Positions 47,399 to 60,115 of a stretch of 64,000 bases of DNA are shown one piece after another (positions within the stretch are counted from its first letter, which is position 1; every line of letters starts with the position of its first letter). Source of the stretch: Myoxocephalus aenaeus (lineage: Eukaryota; Chordata; Actinopteri; Perciformes; Cottidae); assembly GCA_038501785.1 (NCBI GenBank), contig JBAMJR010000189.1:3646001-3710000 (forward strand). Direction: 5' to 3'. The translations under genes and the position numbers were made by a program. The notes below the pieces were generated by a model. It ran no database searches and was not told where the DNA came from. It worked only from the letters and a program-made list of their open reading frames with translations.

Positions 47399-47492
47399 GT
47401 ATGTATATATATTAGATACTGTACATGTGTATATATGTATATGTGTGTATATTGTATATATGTATATGTGTGTATATATATATATACAGGCA
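47319..47492 (+). repeat. (CA)n followed by TA/TG compound tract
   Basis: (CA)37 at 47319-47392, then irregular TATATG/TGTATA sequence to about 47492. Alternating purine-pyrimidine throughout. Confidence 0.93.
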
Positions 47493-48813
47493 TACAACAT
47501 CTATATACATTGTTTTCACTTTTAATATCCCAGTTTACACAGAATGTCTAGATACAGCACTTCCTGTGGCCTCACACATGCACGCACTTCGATTGCTCAG
47601 CCAGCTGAACACGATGCAGCCAAGGCGCTCCTCCGCCTCACCTTGATGCCACTGTGGGTATAAGCATGTCGTGCATGCATGTGAGATTGTTCGGGAAGAC
47701 TGCTTCCCACAAACCACAGTGTTCTTCTGGGATCTTTAAAACTGGTAACTGTCCGAGTTTGTTCTGGAATCAGTTCCTAGAAAAACATGATGTTAATACC
47801 ATTTGACACTGGACTGCACAACAGCTCTGTGATTGGTGGAAATCCCTCTCTGACTCTGTGGGTTACAATATCCTCTTTTCAGCTACAATGAATGTATGTA
47901 AGATTAATGGTGTCATTAAAATACTAAACCCACTAAATACTGACAAAAATCTTTAGCTTCTCAAACTCGTGAGACCCCAGTTTGAACCACCTTACAATTT
48001 GTAATTATAAATAAAATTTGCAATTTGTAATTATAAATAAAATAAATTATGATGCCGGAAAAAGACAATCAAAAATGTTAATTCAAAAGGTGGTTTCCTT
48101 CCGAAAATTGGAAGTAGTCATGTAATTCAGAAACTGGATAAAACATGCAAAAATATTTCCATGTTTTACACAAAGATACTACATAAACTACATAAAGATA
48201 TGATCCCAATGATATGATCCCAATGACCCTCATATATATTGGCCTTTAAGCTATAAATCTTATTATATGCTATTGAACACCAAATTCATGGAGAAAATGC
48301 AACACACACAACACTTAAAAGACTTTGCCTTACACCGCAGTACAGAGCCAAGTGTATCCCACAATTCACCACAGTCTCCTCACAGCACCCGTTCAGCTGA
48401 CAGCAGCAATCAACAGGCAAGTAGGAGTGTAGTTTATGGCACGTTGGATTCAGTGAGAAAATGACTATTCATATTTAATACTAAACAGCTATGGAAGATA
48501 CTTACTGATGGTTTTCACTTATCAACGATCAAATGATAAATGATAAGAGGAGATTGATCGCACAAACAGGCACTTGACTACTTGCAAATACTGTGTGTGT
48601 AAGTCAGGGCATTGGAACAGGCTCAAAGTCTAGAGTTAGTCTGAAACAGAAACGTTGAATTTGAAAACTAAATAACTTTCAATTCAATCAACAGCTACCA
48701 GATTCCAAACACGTATTTATCGGTTCTTCCAGAAAAACATCATTGCTTAATCATTTATCTTCATAGGGAACATTAAAAGAATTTTGCTTGCAAAAATGTT
48801 AATGGCCCTGTAC
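47493..48813. other. Intronic spacer, no gene seen
   Basis: AT-rich; short duplications such as AATTTGTAATTATAAATAAA at about 47997-48045. No gene seen. Confidence 0.35.
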
Positions 48814-48970
48814 CAACCACTCAAAGCGCTTTCACACTACTTGTCACCATCAGGAGTAGCTAACATTCATACACCATAGGCACAGCTACGGGAGACATCA
48901 TTTGGGGTTAAGTGTCTTGCCGAAGGGCACTTTTGATTGAAGGACCGCCCTGCTCACCACTGAACCACCT
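48814..48970 (-). mobile_element. tRNA-derived SINE, internally deleted
   Basis: The minus strand runs AGGTGGTTCAGTGGTGAGCA, then CTTCGGCAAGACACTTAACC, then GAAAGCGCTTTGAGTGGTTG. It is the same family as 44112 with part of the middle lost. Confidence 0.6.
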
Positions 48971-51900
48971 TCACAGCTTCTGATATAAGTATAATATTGA
49001 ATGCTGCCTGAGGAAGAACACTGAGCTCAAACCACATTGCCTTTACAGATCTGCATATTTCAGGCACTGATGCTCATCTTTTGTGAATGTGTTTGGTAAT
49101 CTTAGCACTAGTGTTGCAAAGAGTCAAAACTTTAAAATGTGAAATGGCTTAAGTTAAGCTTAAGATTCTTGGGGATTCAGGTCTTTTTGCACAATTTCAA
49201 TATAAAAAGTGTACCATTTAATATGTGGAATTGGGGGGTACACATGACAAAGCAATACTAGGTCTCACTGCATGTGGTTTAAAGTATGCCCATTTAATTG
49301 AATAGGATCTGTGCACTCACCTGAATAACAAAACAATGCTCGTACAATCACAGGATCTTTTAACCATCTGTCCCACCTCACAATGATGTCAAGTGAAATG
49401 TATGATGGGATATATTCAGGTAACAAAATGTCCATCTGTGTCTGCTCCAACCAAGGAAGCGTCATGCGACGGCTGCAGGCGAAGGATCGTGGGAGGGAGG
49501 ACAGCTGCTGAGTCTCACACCCAGTCGGCCGTTCAGTGCGACATACTCAGAATGCCTTCAGGGTTAAGACCCCAGAAGCGCCTGTTGGTATGCGTTGTTT
49601 GGATGTGTCACCACAGTAATCCAAGAAAGCAGTGCAACCACAGAAAGTGGGAGAGGAGGAGGCAATAAACAGGACAGCTGAGTGGAATGATCACGTTGAT
49701 CCCATTCTTCAGTCTTTTTCCCTCTGCATTCATGTAGCTCAGTGACAGACAGTAGTAGCTTAGTGTTCAGTCTTTCAACATCTTCATCCCTTCTTGAATG
49801 ATCTAATCACTTACAAAGAATGTGTTAAACATGACATTAATAGACACTAGCCTGATCGTCCAAACCTATCAACCCCCTTTTTATGTTGCAACAATAATGG
49901 ACGCCGTATCATCCCCCATTCGAGTCTAGACATAATAGGCGAACATCCCAAAGATGCAGGAAAAGACAAATTGAGGATCACAGATATTCTTGCTCGGGGC
50001 AGACTACACCGGGACAAAACCACTGGGAGGAAAGACAGCTATCAAAGCCAAATAGCCCAGAGCAGGGAGTGAGCTAGCTGGCACTGGTGGATATTGTCTA
50101 TGTTCTGGAAGATGAATGACTTGGCAGTTAAAGAAGCTTTGTGGTCCCAAAGTGGGTGTTCATCATTGATATGTGACTTCATTCTGCCATTTTGCATCAA
50201 CGAGACATACTGTTGCATTTGTGTATTATAAAAATTAACAAGAAAGTACTGATCTGATAAAACATTTATCTTTCACAAATGTCAACAATGAATAAAGGGG
50301 GTTTTACTTAAACAAAACAAGCTCTAAATAAAACAGATCTCAAACTTCGATTGACTCTACAGACGTCACAGTTATACCAAAACCATTGAGATCTGTTGAA
50401 GGTCAGGGTTTTGACATGTTGTTTGGATAGCACAAGTATTACAAAACTTTTTTTTTTTTTACTATTCCTATTTTGTGGATGACACAATTAATTGATTAAT
50501 CACAACACGAGTGACAGATTTTACAATCATGAAAATAAAATGCATTAATAGAAATGATAATTAATGTAAAACAGGCTACAGTATTGTCAACACTACAAGA
50601 TAAAGGCGCAAGCAGCACAGAAGTGGTCCCAGCCACAATAAATTAATGTCAATCTTGGATTTTGATTGAACAAGTGAAACATACTCCACAAAATGAAGGA
50701 AGATGTACTCACTGTATAGTAATCACAGTTACCTAAGCAAGGCTCTGGTTGGGGATACAGACAGACACAGCGAGCTGGCAGCTACCAACAGTATACCCCG
50801 GATTGCTGCTCCTTCAGGCTCTGTAGGGTTGGACCACTGCCACCTGCCAAGGCTTCCTCTGGAGAATGGATGTGTTTCAGCTACGAGGATGATTTTGGCA
50901 GCTTCTACTTTGATGAACACCCAAGTATTATGCTTTTGTATGGGTAAATGCAAAGACAATCAGAGCACTTAATTACCCACAATGCTAGGTTAAGCCATAT
51001 TATTCTACATGATGCTAAGCGTGGAATAAATAGCATGAAAAGAAGCCTTTTGCTGGCTGGTGGCTCTGGTGCAGCACAATGAAACACAAAAACACCTTAG
51101 AGGCAGAACCATAATAGACTATTTATGTAAATTTGCGTAAGTAGAGTTTGGCAAATTCACCAGTAGGTGGCCCTGAGGGGGTGACAGTTTATGCATAAGA
51201 TCATGAATTTGATGTCACCATTGTCGTCGCTAAATATATATATATATCTCTTTTTTTTGTAGATGCTGCTCCAAAACACCAGCCCACACAGAGACCCCTC
51301 ATGATGGACAGTTTAAGGAAAAGTCTAAAAATCATGTAGCAGAATTAGAGGTATCTGCTTTTTTATTCCTTACCAGTGTTTCCCATTAGATATTACCGTT
51401 GCGGCCCACCAAAGTGTATTTTGTATTTTTACAGTTTCATAAAATATTTTCACACTTTTTAACGGGTAGGCTGGCTGGCACTCTCTGTATGGATGCACAG
51501 CGACCGGCTCAATTTTGGTTGGAAAGGTGAAAATGCGCATTGCTTCTCCAGGATCTGAGGTTTGATAATCGGTCAGAGCCTCCTTTCCAGAACCCTGGAA
51601 AGAACTTCCCATGGGGAGGCTGAGTAATGTGATAATTGGAGCATGACCAATCAAAAGATTACATTTTGTGACTTTTTCATGAACTGCCATGACCACGTTT
51701 TTTTCCACCCAATTACTAAAAGGCAACTTTGGGTAGAAGACAAATTGGTTTCCATCTGTTTCTATTTGTTTGTTTTCTCTCCAAATAATTAGATTTGGTT
51801 AGATCCCTGGAAGAGCGGGTCAACCTTTAATTACAATGTTTTCATCCCAGGGTCCACCTGTCCGCATATCAACGTGTCCTTGAGTGAGACAATGAACCCT

Positions 51901-52278
51901 CAGGTGCTTCACAGCAGCTCACTGCTCCTAAATGTTATAATACCATTAGTAAAATGCAGAGGTCAAATTACACTCCGTTTTGGTGTGTATGATTGTATCT
52001 GACGATAAAAATAAAGTTGAAGATGGTTTTTTTTAAGTTAAAGTCTTGGTTAAAAAGGCTGAATAAATATTGATGACAGTTTAATTAGCATATGATCTCC
52101 CCTACCTGATAGGGGTGAACATTGGGAATGTTATTTTGGTATCGCAAGATTTTCTATGTCAATAATATTCTGTGTTGATTATGCCCGATGATACATTCAC
52201 CAACACTGGGTTGAGAGTAAGGTTTATCTATAATATTACATTTAGTAGAGGTGTCTACTATCACATGCATGTCCACTG
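48971..52278. other. Intronic spacer, no gene seen
   Basis: AT-rich with a T-run at about 50450 and (AT)n at about 51233-51246. The frame at 50703-50972 has no recognisable similarity. Nothing else recognised. Confidence 0.35.
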
Positions 52279-52349
52279 TGTGTTAGCTGAGGTGGCTATC
52301 AGCAGTGATGTACATAAACCTGTGTTAGCTGAGGTGGCTATCAGCAGTG
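52279..52349 (+). repeat. 42-bp tandem duplication
   Basis: TGTGTTAGCTGAGGTGGCTA then TCAGCAGTG occurs at 52279 and again at 52321, identical over 29 bp. Confidence 0.9.
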
Positions 52350-53839
52350 CTAACAAAGTGGACCCTCTGTTCCCCTCTTTCATACTGGTCTGCTTTACGG
52401 CAACACTCCCTGGACTAATCTTCACACACCTCTTATCTTTCCACAGCAGACTGTGTGTGTGTGTGTCCCTGATCAAAGCGCAATCACTGCATAAAGGGGA
52501 AAAAAGTGGGGATAATGACAAAAAAGTAAAGGAGAAAATGAAAATGACAAAATGACAAAATGAAGAAGACCCATGATGATAAATAAAGAGTTGGTGGAAG
52601 AAATGGGAGATGGTGTGAGCAGCAATGTGATGAAGAGATTATTTTGCGTGGAATTGGAGAGGAGAGTCACTGTGGAGAGGAGAGTCACTGTGGAGGGGGT
52701 GGAATGAAAAGAATCAAAACAGAGGAAGGAGGGTTCAGAGGAAAATAAGGCCGTAGAGAGATACAAAGTGAGAGAATGAGTGTGAGAGATATACGGTAGA
52801 CTGAACAGGGACACCCAAGCCGTATGACTGCAGAAAGCTGTATTATAGAGCTCAGACGTTAATGACTCTCTGTATTGAGTTTGCAACTGAATCCAGTATA
52901 ATAGTTCTTGATATATCTTCCCTTATATTGAAATATATTCACTGCATTATCTGATTAATTCTCTGGCTAACCCATCGATACTAGCGTAAAGACACACACA
53001 AATCTACACCCAGCTGCTCTTCATGGTATCTCTAATCAGGAGGACAAGTAGCTTTACTGCAAACAATGTCTGTTTCAACAAGTAATGTAGACTTGGATTG
53101 AGTCTTAGGAAGAGCTGCTTGGTTTTTACAAAACCTGCCAGTGTGGGCGAAATAATTTCACGCTTCATGTGACTGCAATGAGACATAATTCTCTATGAGT
53201 ATAAGATGTAACAAAAGGCTTGAAACCAATAGCATTGTATCGAAGACATACTGTCTTTTGGGATTGCACTTTTCAAGATGTAGTCGCCACATAGCCTGAC
53301 TGCATTTAATATTTGAATTAGGGGAGAATTTTTCAGAACTGACTAAACAAATCTGAAACTTTTCAGTCAAAACACATTTCTGTGAATGTAAAGTTGCAGC
53401 AGTTCACATGGATGACATGTTTAAAAGGATTCAGCTGCCTGGATTTTGGAGGCATCCATTTTCAACTGACTCACAGTCAAGCACTGCAACATAGCTCTAT
53501 CCATCTCCTGTAACAAGTGCTTTCTTTAACCTCTGGGGCACCCTTATCCTCATCCAGCCCCTCAGTAAATTAATTACCATGTGTTAATTACAGCCAGTAC
53601 ACCTGAGCCCTCAGGCTGCCGGTGCAGGGGTTTAATCAAACACTAGTGACAGTCATTAGCTTAATTCTTAAGCCTCCAAGCCAAATGCCACTGGAGAGTC
53701 CATCGGAACTGGCAGCATCTGAAAGACCCAAAGCCTAATAACACCTCAATGCACGTCCCACGTTTGATAATGAACATTTAATGATGGGACGGACAGTACG
53801 GGATGTTGTAAAACTGTACCCCTCCTGTATTTCAATGCA

Positions 53840-53842
<3 letters not shown>
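52350..53842. other. Intronic spacer, purine-rich part and a candidate conserved stretch
   Basis: 52500-52790 is strongly purine-rich on the plus strand and includes an 18-bp tandem (GGAGAGGAGAGTCACTGT) twice at 52656-52691. 53560-53700 contains clustered TTAATTA-type sites and little low complexity. No gene seen. Confidence 0.35.

Positions 53843-53908
<66 letters not shown>
53843..53908 (+). repeat. (TA)n microsatellite, 33 units
   Basis: Uninterrupted TA dinucleotides, self-complementary and able to extrude as a cruciform. Confidence 0.97.
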
Positions 53909-53912
<4 letters not shown>

Positions 53913-56489
53913 GTGTGTCTACATGGTTTTTGGTGGAAGACACTTTATATTTCTCAAGAAATATATAAATCCTGTATATCTCCATGTTTGTGAAGTGACA
54001 GCTTCTCTATCAGTTTCAACTCGCTGGGTCTACATATTTCTACATTTGCTGAGGTCTGACAGTCTGACGTCGTTTCACTGTTTGTATTGTTTCACACAAC
54101 ATGGCATATTCAACAATTACACTGCAGCTGCAACTCCACGGTGTAATTTCAATAGCATATTCATACTGTTCGAACATCAGCAGGACTGTAGGCAGGTAAT
54201 GGTGACTCTTTTTAAATTCAGGTGTATTATTCATGTCAGACATTTCCACTCTATTCCACATCCTCTATTCTTTCTCTCTTTCTTCAATTGTCACAGTTGA
54301 CAGGTGCAATATTCCAGCGAACATACTGAACAACTAAACAATTTCTGCATTTACATGCATGGCAGGATACAGTATCATTCACATACTTAGACATGTTCAT
54401 GCTGGCAAACACACACCCAGGACACGGCACGACACAAACATCTCAAGGTTCAATTCAAACTCGCTGCGAGCGTTCATCTGCAACAACTTGTTACACTTTC
54501 AGGATCAAGCAGGGGAATTCAAAACACTTCCACAAATAGATGGTGTTTATTTGACTCACTTTCAGCTTTTGCTGATAGATACTGCTGTGTTACAAAATAG
54601 AAAGTGCCCACATATGATGTCCTGCACATTGGTAGGAACTGTAGTTTCTACAGTGATATCATATATGAAAAAGAAAAGACATTGTATTATACATGAACAC
54701 AACTCCACATGGGTGTGAATATGTCTTTTTCTGCTTGAATGTGAGTGATGACACTCCGGAGAGTTGTAAGTTGTTGAAGAGGAAGCAGGAGTACTCAGCA
54801 GATGGAAGAAAGGTGCAGTAAAAGCTTCCGCCCACATAGGCAGCATGCACTGAGACTGAAGATGTGCAGCCTACTGATTCCCTTTCAGGTGTTTTTACCT
54901 AACAAGCTCAGGGAACACTGTGTCCCCAATTTGTTTTAACAAAACAGTAATTTAACAAAACATTACACAACTTATAAGCAAAACTATTGTAGCATCTAAA
55001 CCCATAGAGGAATCCGCTTCTGCCTCATAAAATCACTTCAATCCAACATTGAAAGAGTAAAAATATCTTTCAGCATCACTCCACAGGTGCTATCATCACA
55101 GCTCAGCTCAGTTATAATTACCAATGACCCACAAGGCCTCCCACTCTAATTACAGGTGTTACTGGACAGGTAGGCTTAAAGGTAGAGCCGTTTCAGCCTC
55201 TACAAAGCGCCATTGTCCGTGGGTTCTCGTCGCAGGGGATGGAAGGTGGATGGAAGGTGCCTTGTTTTGGGGGACGGCAGCTGCACTAACACTCCTCAAC
55301 TGACGCCCATGTCATCATAAACAATGTTGCGTTAACCTCTGCATGAACTGGGGTGCTTCATCTGAACTAAAGAGACAGAGAGTGGAGTCTTGATGGTGTC
55401 CCAATGTGAGACAAAGCCAATGTGGGACAGAGAATACCAGACTGGGTCAGTGTCACCCAGCAGAATGGGCAGAGATGACCCTAATACTGTACACAAAGCT
55501 GCTCTGTTGAACAGTTTTAGTAAGCCGAGTGCCTCATTGTGTTCTGACCAGCTGGGTAGTGGAGCTTGGGAAACCCTAACTTTGAACTGAGAAATATAAA
55601 CTATGTATTCTGAAATTGAGTGACTAATTGTACACCAATTACTCAACCTTAATATATATAGCCTTTATTTAACACAGTTTCACTTTTTTAGAGGGTTATT
55701 TGTTGCTCGAGGAATACTGTACTGTAAACCACATCTGGTTGCTACTTCACACGTCCCTTGTAGCCTGGATGATGTCCAAACCTCAACATCCTCCTTGTGA
55801 ACTATTGCTCATATACTTAAAATTGAATGTTCATGTCTGGTTTATTGAATGGGATTAGCTATTTTTTCAGAATCCTTTTTGTTGCTCAGATTTATTGAGA
55901 GCTCCCTTAAAGAGCAGACTAGAGCTATTGCTGCCAAATAGAAATAGCATTTGTTAGAGTTTAATGCTTAACACAAGTGCTCAATATGCTTTATTGGCAT
56001 GAATGCAATATGGACAATATTGCAAAAACACCAAGTAATAATTAAATCATAGAAAAAAAAACATGAAAGAAGTCTCTGATTGAAGAATCATTTGTGACCT
56101 AATCTAAATATTTTGGGATCACCAGCTATAAAACTACAGCACATGACGATGTTCAAATGAATCACTTCTGCTGTGTTCCCCTGATCACTTAGCCATGTAG
56201 TAAATTAATGCGCCTTCAGTGACGAGATGATTTTCTTAGTAAAGAAATGTAAAATTGCAGGTTTACGCACAGGTTTACTGTCAACAAATGAGTAAATTGA
56301 TCCGCAGAAGTAAGGCTTTAACTGACAGTACAACAAACAAAAAGGTTTTATTGTATGTGAAAAATATTATTGTATTGAATATAGCAACCTGTTCCTTCAG
56401 TTGATTTCCATTTGTGTTTGTTTCCATTCACTCACCACAGACGGTAAATGTCTCTGCCAAAGGTCAAGACTGACCCTTTCACTTCTTTT
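53909..56489. other. Intronic spacer, no gene seen
   Basis: Frames at 53923-54300, 54359-54718 and 55332-55646 have no recognisable domain or splice context. Nothing else recognised. Confidence 0.35.
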
Positions 56490-57069
56490 CACAACCAGAG
56501 CCGCTTTTCAGCACAGCCCAGTCCATGAACCAGTAAAGCACCGAGGGCTTTAGTGGCTTTGTTCGATCTGCTCAACAGGTTCACAACAGTGCTGAAAGCA
56601 ACAGTGTGCATATTTACATTGACACTGAAGAAGTGCATGCTTAAGCAATAAGGTACGAGAGGCAGTACTGTATCGTCAATAATGTACTGTTCAAAGGGTG
56701 TTGTTAAGCCCGACGCGCAGCGGAGTGCCGGCAAACCCGGCAAAACGTTTGACTGTACAGCAGGAACAGGGACCACTAATACATTATTCACCGCTGACAT
56801 TCTCATCAAAAGTCATTCCCCACAAAATATCAAAGTTTACACGAAACATGTTTGGTAACTGTCAAGCTTGAAATGACAACTAACGGTCGCGCAATTTAAA
56901 TCTACCTGTTATTTTAAGTGCGCACTGATATGGAACGCTCTAAATGTAAACAGGCTGTACAGTACTTTATGGCTGAATAAAATACACCCCGTGACTCACT
57001 CTCAACCAATCAGAATGCTTGATTTGATCTACCCGTATTATAATTAAGTTGCTAGAAGTAAAAAAATAC
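56490..57069. other. Unassigned segment, possible old transposon
   Basis: CpG-containing part GCCCGACGCGCAGCGGAG then GCCGGCAAACCCGGC at about 56708-56742, followed by CCAATCAGAATGCTTGATTT near 57006, a phrase common in teleost DNA transposons. No termini found. The minus-strand frame at 56489-56809 is not recognised. Confidence 0.25.
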
Positions 57070-58401
57070 CTTAGCTGTTAGCTGGATCATTTTCAGGATA
57101 AGATGACGTAGGTCAGGCTTTTCGGTTCCACGAAGCAAGTTTGGATAAATCACCATAGCAACACATCGAAATCCCTTAACCTGCTTTAGAGCAGGTTTAG
57201 TGAAATTCACTGGATAAGCTGGCCATTCCCACCGGACAAAAAAGGCAGCTCCCTTCCTCATTGATGAAGGAGCGATATTAGTTATATTAGTTTTATAGGG
57301 AGAGAGTTCTTTGAGATCGCCAAGATCCGTTCTCACATTATCATGACTTCCTGTACGCGCGCGGTCGATTCTGCCGACAAGGACTCAAGACCTCCTCGAG
57401 CCGTACATTGCGAACACCCCACGGCACAGCAGAGCATCGACCGTCTAACAGACTCTATGCATTGCCTTGCGCTTTTTTGCGAGTGGTACCTCTCTGTACA
57501 GTGTTGGCGATGCAGAGAACATCAGGAAAGCCGCTGCATGGCGTGCTGTTCGTAACGTTTATTTGGCGCTTAAGAAACTTATGGATGTGTTGAAAGCACT
57601 CATAATTATATGACAGTGTTATTAGTACACCATACATATCATTATTGTAGAAAATTATTAAGCTGGACTCATGATAAGAATACTTATCACTGCTTCAATT
57701 GATTGAATTTCTGATTATGAATAATACATACATACTGATTCGCCCCTACACATATTCAAACTCCTAGTTATATGGTAATCTACACATACATGTATATACA
57801 CATATATAGTACATACGTGCATACAGTACATATATCCTCACAAGTATATATTATATTATTTGTATACTACTGCCAGCAGTATACTACTGCCAGCAGGCAC
57901 ATTTAAATAAATATAATCTGATTGATTTGCGTGATGAGGCAATTAAAATGAGCCGATACATTTTCCCAACACTGACGCATTTAACTTTAAATTTTGTGAC
58001 ACTTATGTCTCGCAGCAGAGGCGGTGTTATGCTGCTTTCACAGCAAATGCTGTGAATGCACCATTAGACTTTGCCATGATTACAGACTTGACTTCCTCAT
58101 ATGCGTTCATGATCATCTCCTGTTTCTCAGCAGAGACAAAAGAGGCTGTTCCTCTGAGTTTATTTGCCATTGTAGCGTTTGAAGATCATGTAAGCTGTGC
58201 TCGATTATTCCCCCTTTTGAAGAGGAACGGGCACGCGCAATTATCCTGATGACTGACGTCAGGTTAGAATTAACGAGACCGTTTGAGGGCGCATCAGCCT
58301 TTGAGGAACCGAGTTAGCCTGACGTCAATCATCTCGGTAATTTAAGATGGATAATAGGACATTTGATCAACTTTGTTGAGCTAGGTACGAGGAATAGGGC
58401 C
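57070..58401 (+). mobile_element. PIF/Harbinger element, long copy with dead transposase
   Basis: The left arm (57070-57310) matches 7236-7453 of the MITE and the right arm (58148-58401) matches 7453-7709. The right terminus is TACGAGGAATAGGGCC at 58386-58401, followed by CTG. The left terminal ~30 bp are missing. Between the arms are a transposase remnant (57363-57613), AT-rich filler with a 17-bp tandem at 57862-57895, and a region shared with the copy at 18501. Confidence 0.8.
57383..57613 (+). pseudogene. HARBI1-like Harbinger transposase remnant
   Basis: Read in one frame the region gives DLLEPYIANTPRHSRASTV, a TAA stop (57446-57448), then QTLCIALRFFASGTSLYSVG and DAENIRKAAAWRAVRNVYLA. 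ALRFFASGT…YSVGDAEN…CRA(V/I)R.V is the characteristic N-terminal block of fish Harbinger transposases. A frameshift lies just upstream at about 57363-57383, and the frame ends at 57613 well before the catalytic DDE domain. It is therefore non-functional. It identifies the superfamily of all three related copies in this window. Confidence 0.75.
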
Positions 58402-59276
58402 CTGGTCACTGTGAATCCTTCCAAGCGCCTCTTCCCTGGTGAACTCTTTACCCTAAACTTGTCCATTTGTAAGTCTGCATCCTGTTTAGCCTTAGATAAG
58501 ACTGGCTTTTGCCCAAAATATGCACTGTGGACTGAGGAACATTAGGAACAGTGTGTGTGCTTAAGTGTTGTTGCAGCTGTCGCTGGTGCTGCTGTTCTAT
58601 GAGACATACAACCACTCATTGGATTTTAAATTAACTCATGTGGATAAAACATTTCCTTATATGTATGTATATGTTCGTGACAACATGAGTCTCCAAAACA
58701 TTTCTCCTGCCACACTTTCTGAACAAATCAAGTTGAGGATTAATTGCTTAAGGTAGACAATTGCAGGGAAAGTGATGCCAGAGACAAAAAGGATGTATTT
58801 GTCGTTTTAATACTTAAGATAAGATAAAATAATCCTTTATTCAGGCATGAAAACGGGTCAGGGGTGAAAAAGGTGAGAAGGATATTACCCCTCTAGGGGG
58901 GTCCGGGGGCTTGCTGCCCCGTAAGAAAAATTTAAATATTCCATATTTTAAAGCATCAATCTGATGCATTTTGAGATGCATTTTTTGCCAACCTGGGGAG
59001 AGCTGGAGAAACTTAACTTCAGTCAAAAATTATTATGGCCTCCTTACTAAGTATTATGCAAGCCATTTCATGCCAGCCTGTCACTGGGTCTAACATTTAC
59101 AGTATATGAGGCACAATGTGGTAAGGGAGAGCACGAGAGTTTTAGCCACGACCAGTTCCAGCTGCATTTCAATCCAGCATCCAGCTGTTTAACAATAGCT
59201 GCATCCTTCTCCCCTAACACACTCATTCTGCAAAAATAATGTTTGTATTAGTGTTAACTTCTAGTTTAGCCTTATT
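58402..59276. other. Intronic spacer with LINE-tail and unassigned transposon pieces
   Basis: 58814-58845 (AAGATAAGATAAAATAATCC, TTTATTC) is a reverse-oriented LINE tail type. 58852-59060 (GGGTCAGGGGTGAAAAAGG, CTCTAGGGGGGTCCGGGGG) looks like part of a dispersed teleost element whose family I cannot name. Confidence 0.35.
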
Positions 59277-59505
59277 CAGACCTGCCAACCTTGATATTTT
59301 TTTGCGTACCGACGAGGGGGGAATGGGAATTGACGACGATTAATAGGGGACAAGTCATTCAATACTCGTCATGCATTATATTGCATTGCATATAATGTGT
59401 GCTGGTCAATTAGTCTAAAATTAATTTTAGACTAATTTTTACCAGCGTACTTTGACGTCAAAATGCGTATCCGCTACGCAAATTGCGTACAGGTTGGCAG
59501 GTCTG
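59277..59505. mobile_element. 229-bp MITE with palindromic core
   Basis: Terminal inverted repeats CAGACCTGCCAACCT (59277-59291) and AGGTTGGCAGGTCTG (59491-59505) are perfect over 15 bp. CTTATT flanks both ends (59271-59276 and 59506-59511) as a 6-bp target duplication. A 30-bp perfect palindrome lies at 59408-59437. No coding capacity. The superfamily is not assigned. Confidence 0.85.
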
Positions 59506-59825
59506 CTTATTGATAGAACGGTGGACCACTTTACCTTCTGCCTTGTCAGTCCCCTCACCTCAAAATCGACCTCCTCAAAAACGGTAGCGTTAGCTAATAA
59601 TTTTCCACCGGAGCTTTAGCTAGCTGGCTAACGTTGCGTTCACTCCTGCTGTGTTCAATGTGTTCACTCGCGCTCCCTTCTGGCACGCGCACCTGTTCGC
59701 AGTTCACTGAATATAAATACCCCCCACCCCAAAAAAAATCATCAAATCTACACGATTCACGTAGGTCACCTATTTTGGTTTCAAAACGGCCAATTTCGCC
59801 GAAAGGTGAGGGATTTTCATGTCTG
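59506..59825. other. Spacer, GTTAGC/GCTAGC-rich, no gene seen
   Basis: GCTTTAGCTAGCTGGCTAAC and CpG-containing CACTCGCGCTCCC occur, with a TATAAATA near 59712. No supported exon follows, so I do not call a promoter. Confidence 0.3.
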
Positions 59826-60115
59826 TTTATTAGTCCTGCAGTGGGGAAATTGCAGGATTACAGCAGCATTGCACACAAGAGAAACAAAATAAGTAATATA
59901 AATAAACAGTAAAACAGTAATAAAAACAGTAAAGAAGAATACAGTAGCAATATTAAATATACAGACGGAATTACAAAAAAAAGTATATAAAAGTACTTAA
60001 ATGTATTATATATTGCACCAGATGAATGTAATTAAAGTGGCCAAAGTGATTAAAGTGTGGTCTACTGTGAGCTCAGCTTGTTATGCAGCCTGACAGCAGC
60101 GGGAAGGACTTTTGG
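59826..60115 (-). mobile_element. Non-LTR retrotransposon 3' end, clade not assigned
   Basis: At the right, the minus strand reads VPKVLPAAVRLHNKLS (60115-60064), the final residues of a common teleost LINE ORF2 (…FLPAAVRLHN…). An AT-rich 3' UTR follows to TGCAATTTCCCCACTGCAGG and ACTAATAAACAGACA at the left. A 5'-truncated insertion. Confidence 0.55.

Noticed and set aside
55332..55646. 104-codon minus-strand frame
   Set aside because: No recognisable domain, no splice context, and length expected by chance in 64 kb read in six frames. The same applies to 3528-3920, 15126-15530, 41641-41952, 52172-52555 and 56489-56809.
59690..59730. TATAAATA with nearby CpG as a promoter
   Set aside because: No transcript structure follows on either strand and the region looks transposon-derived.
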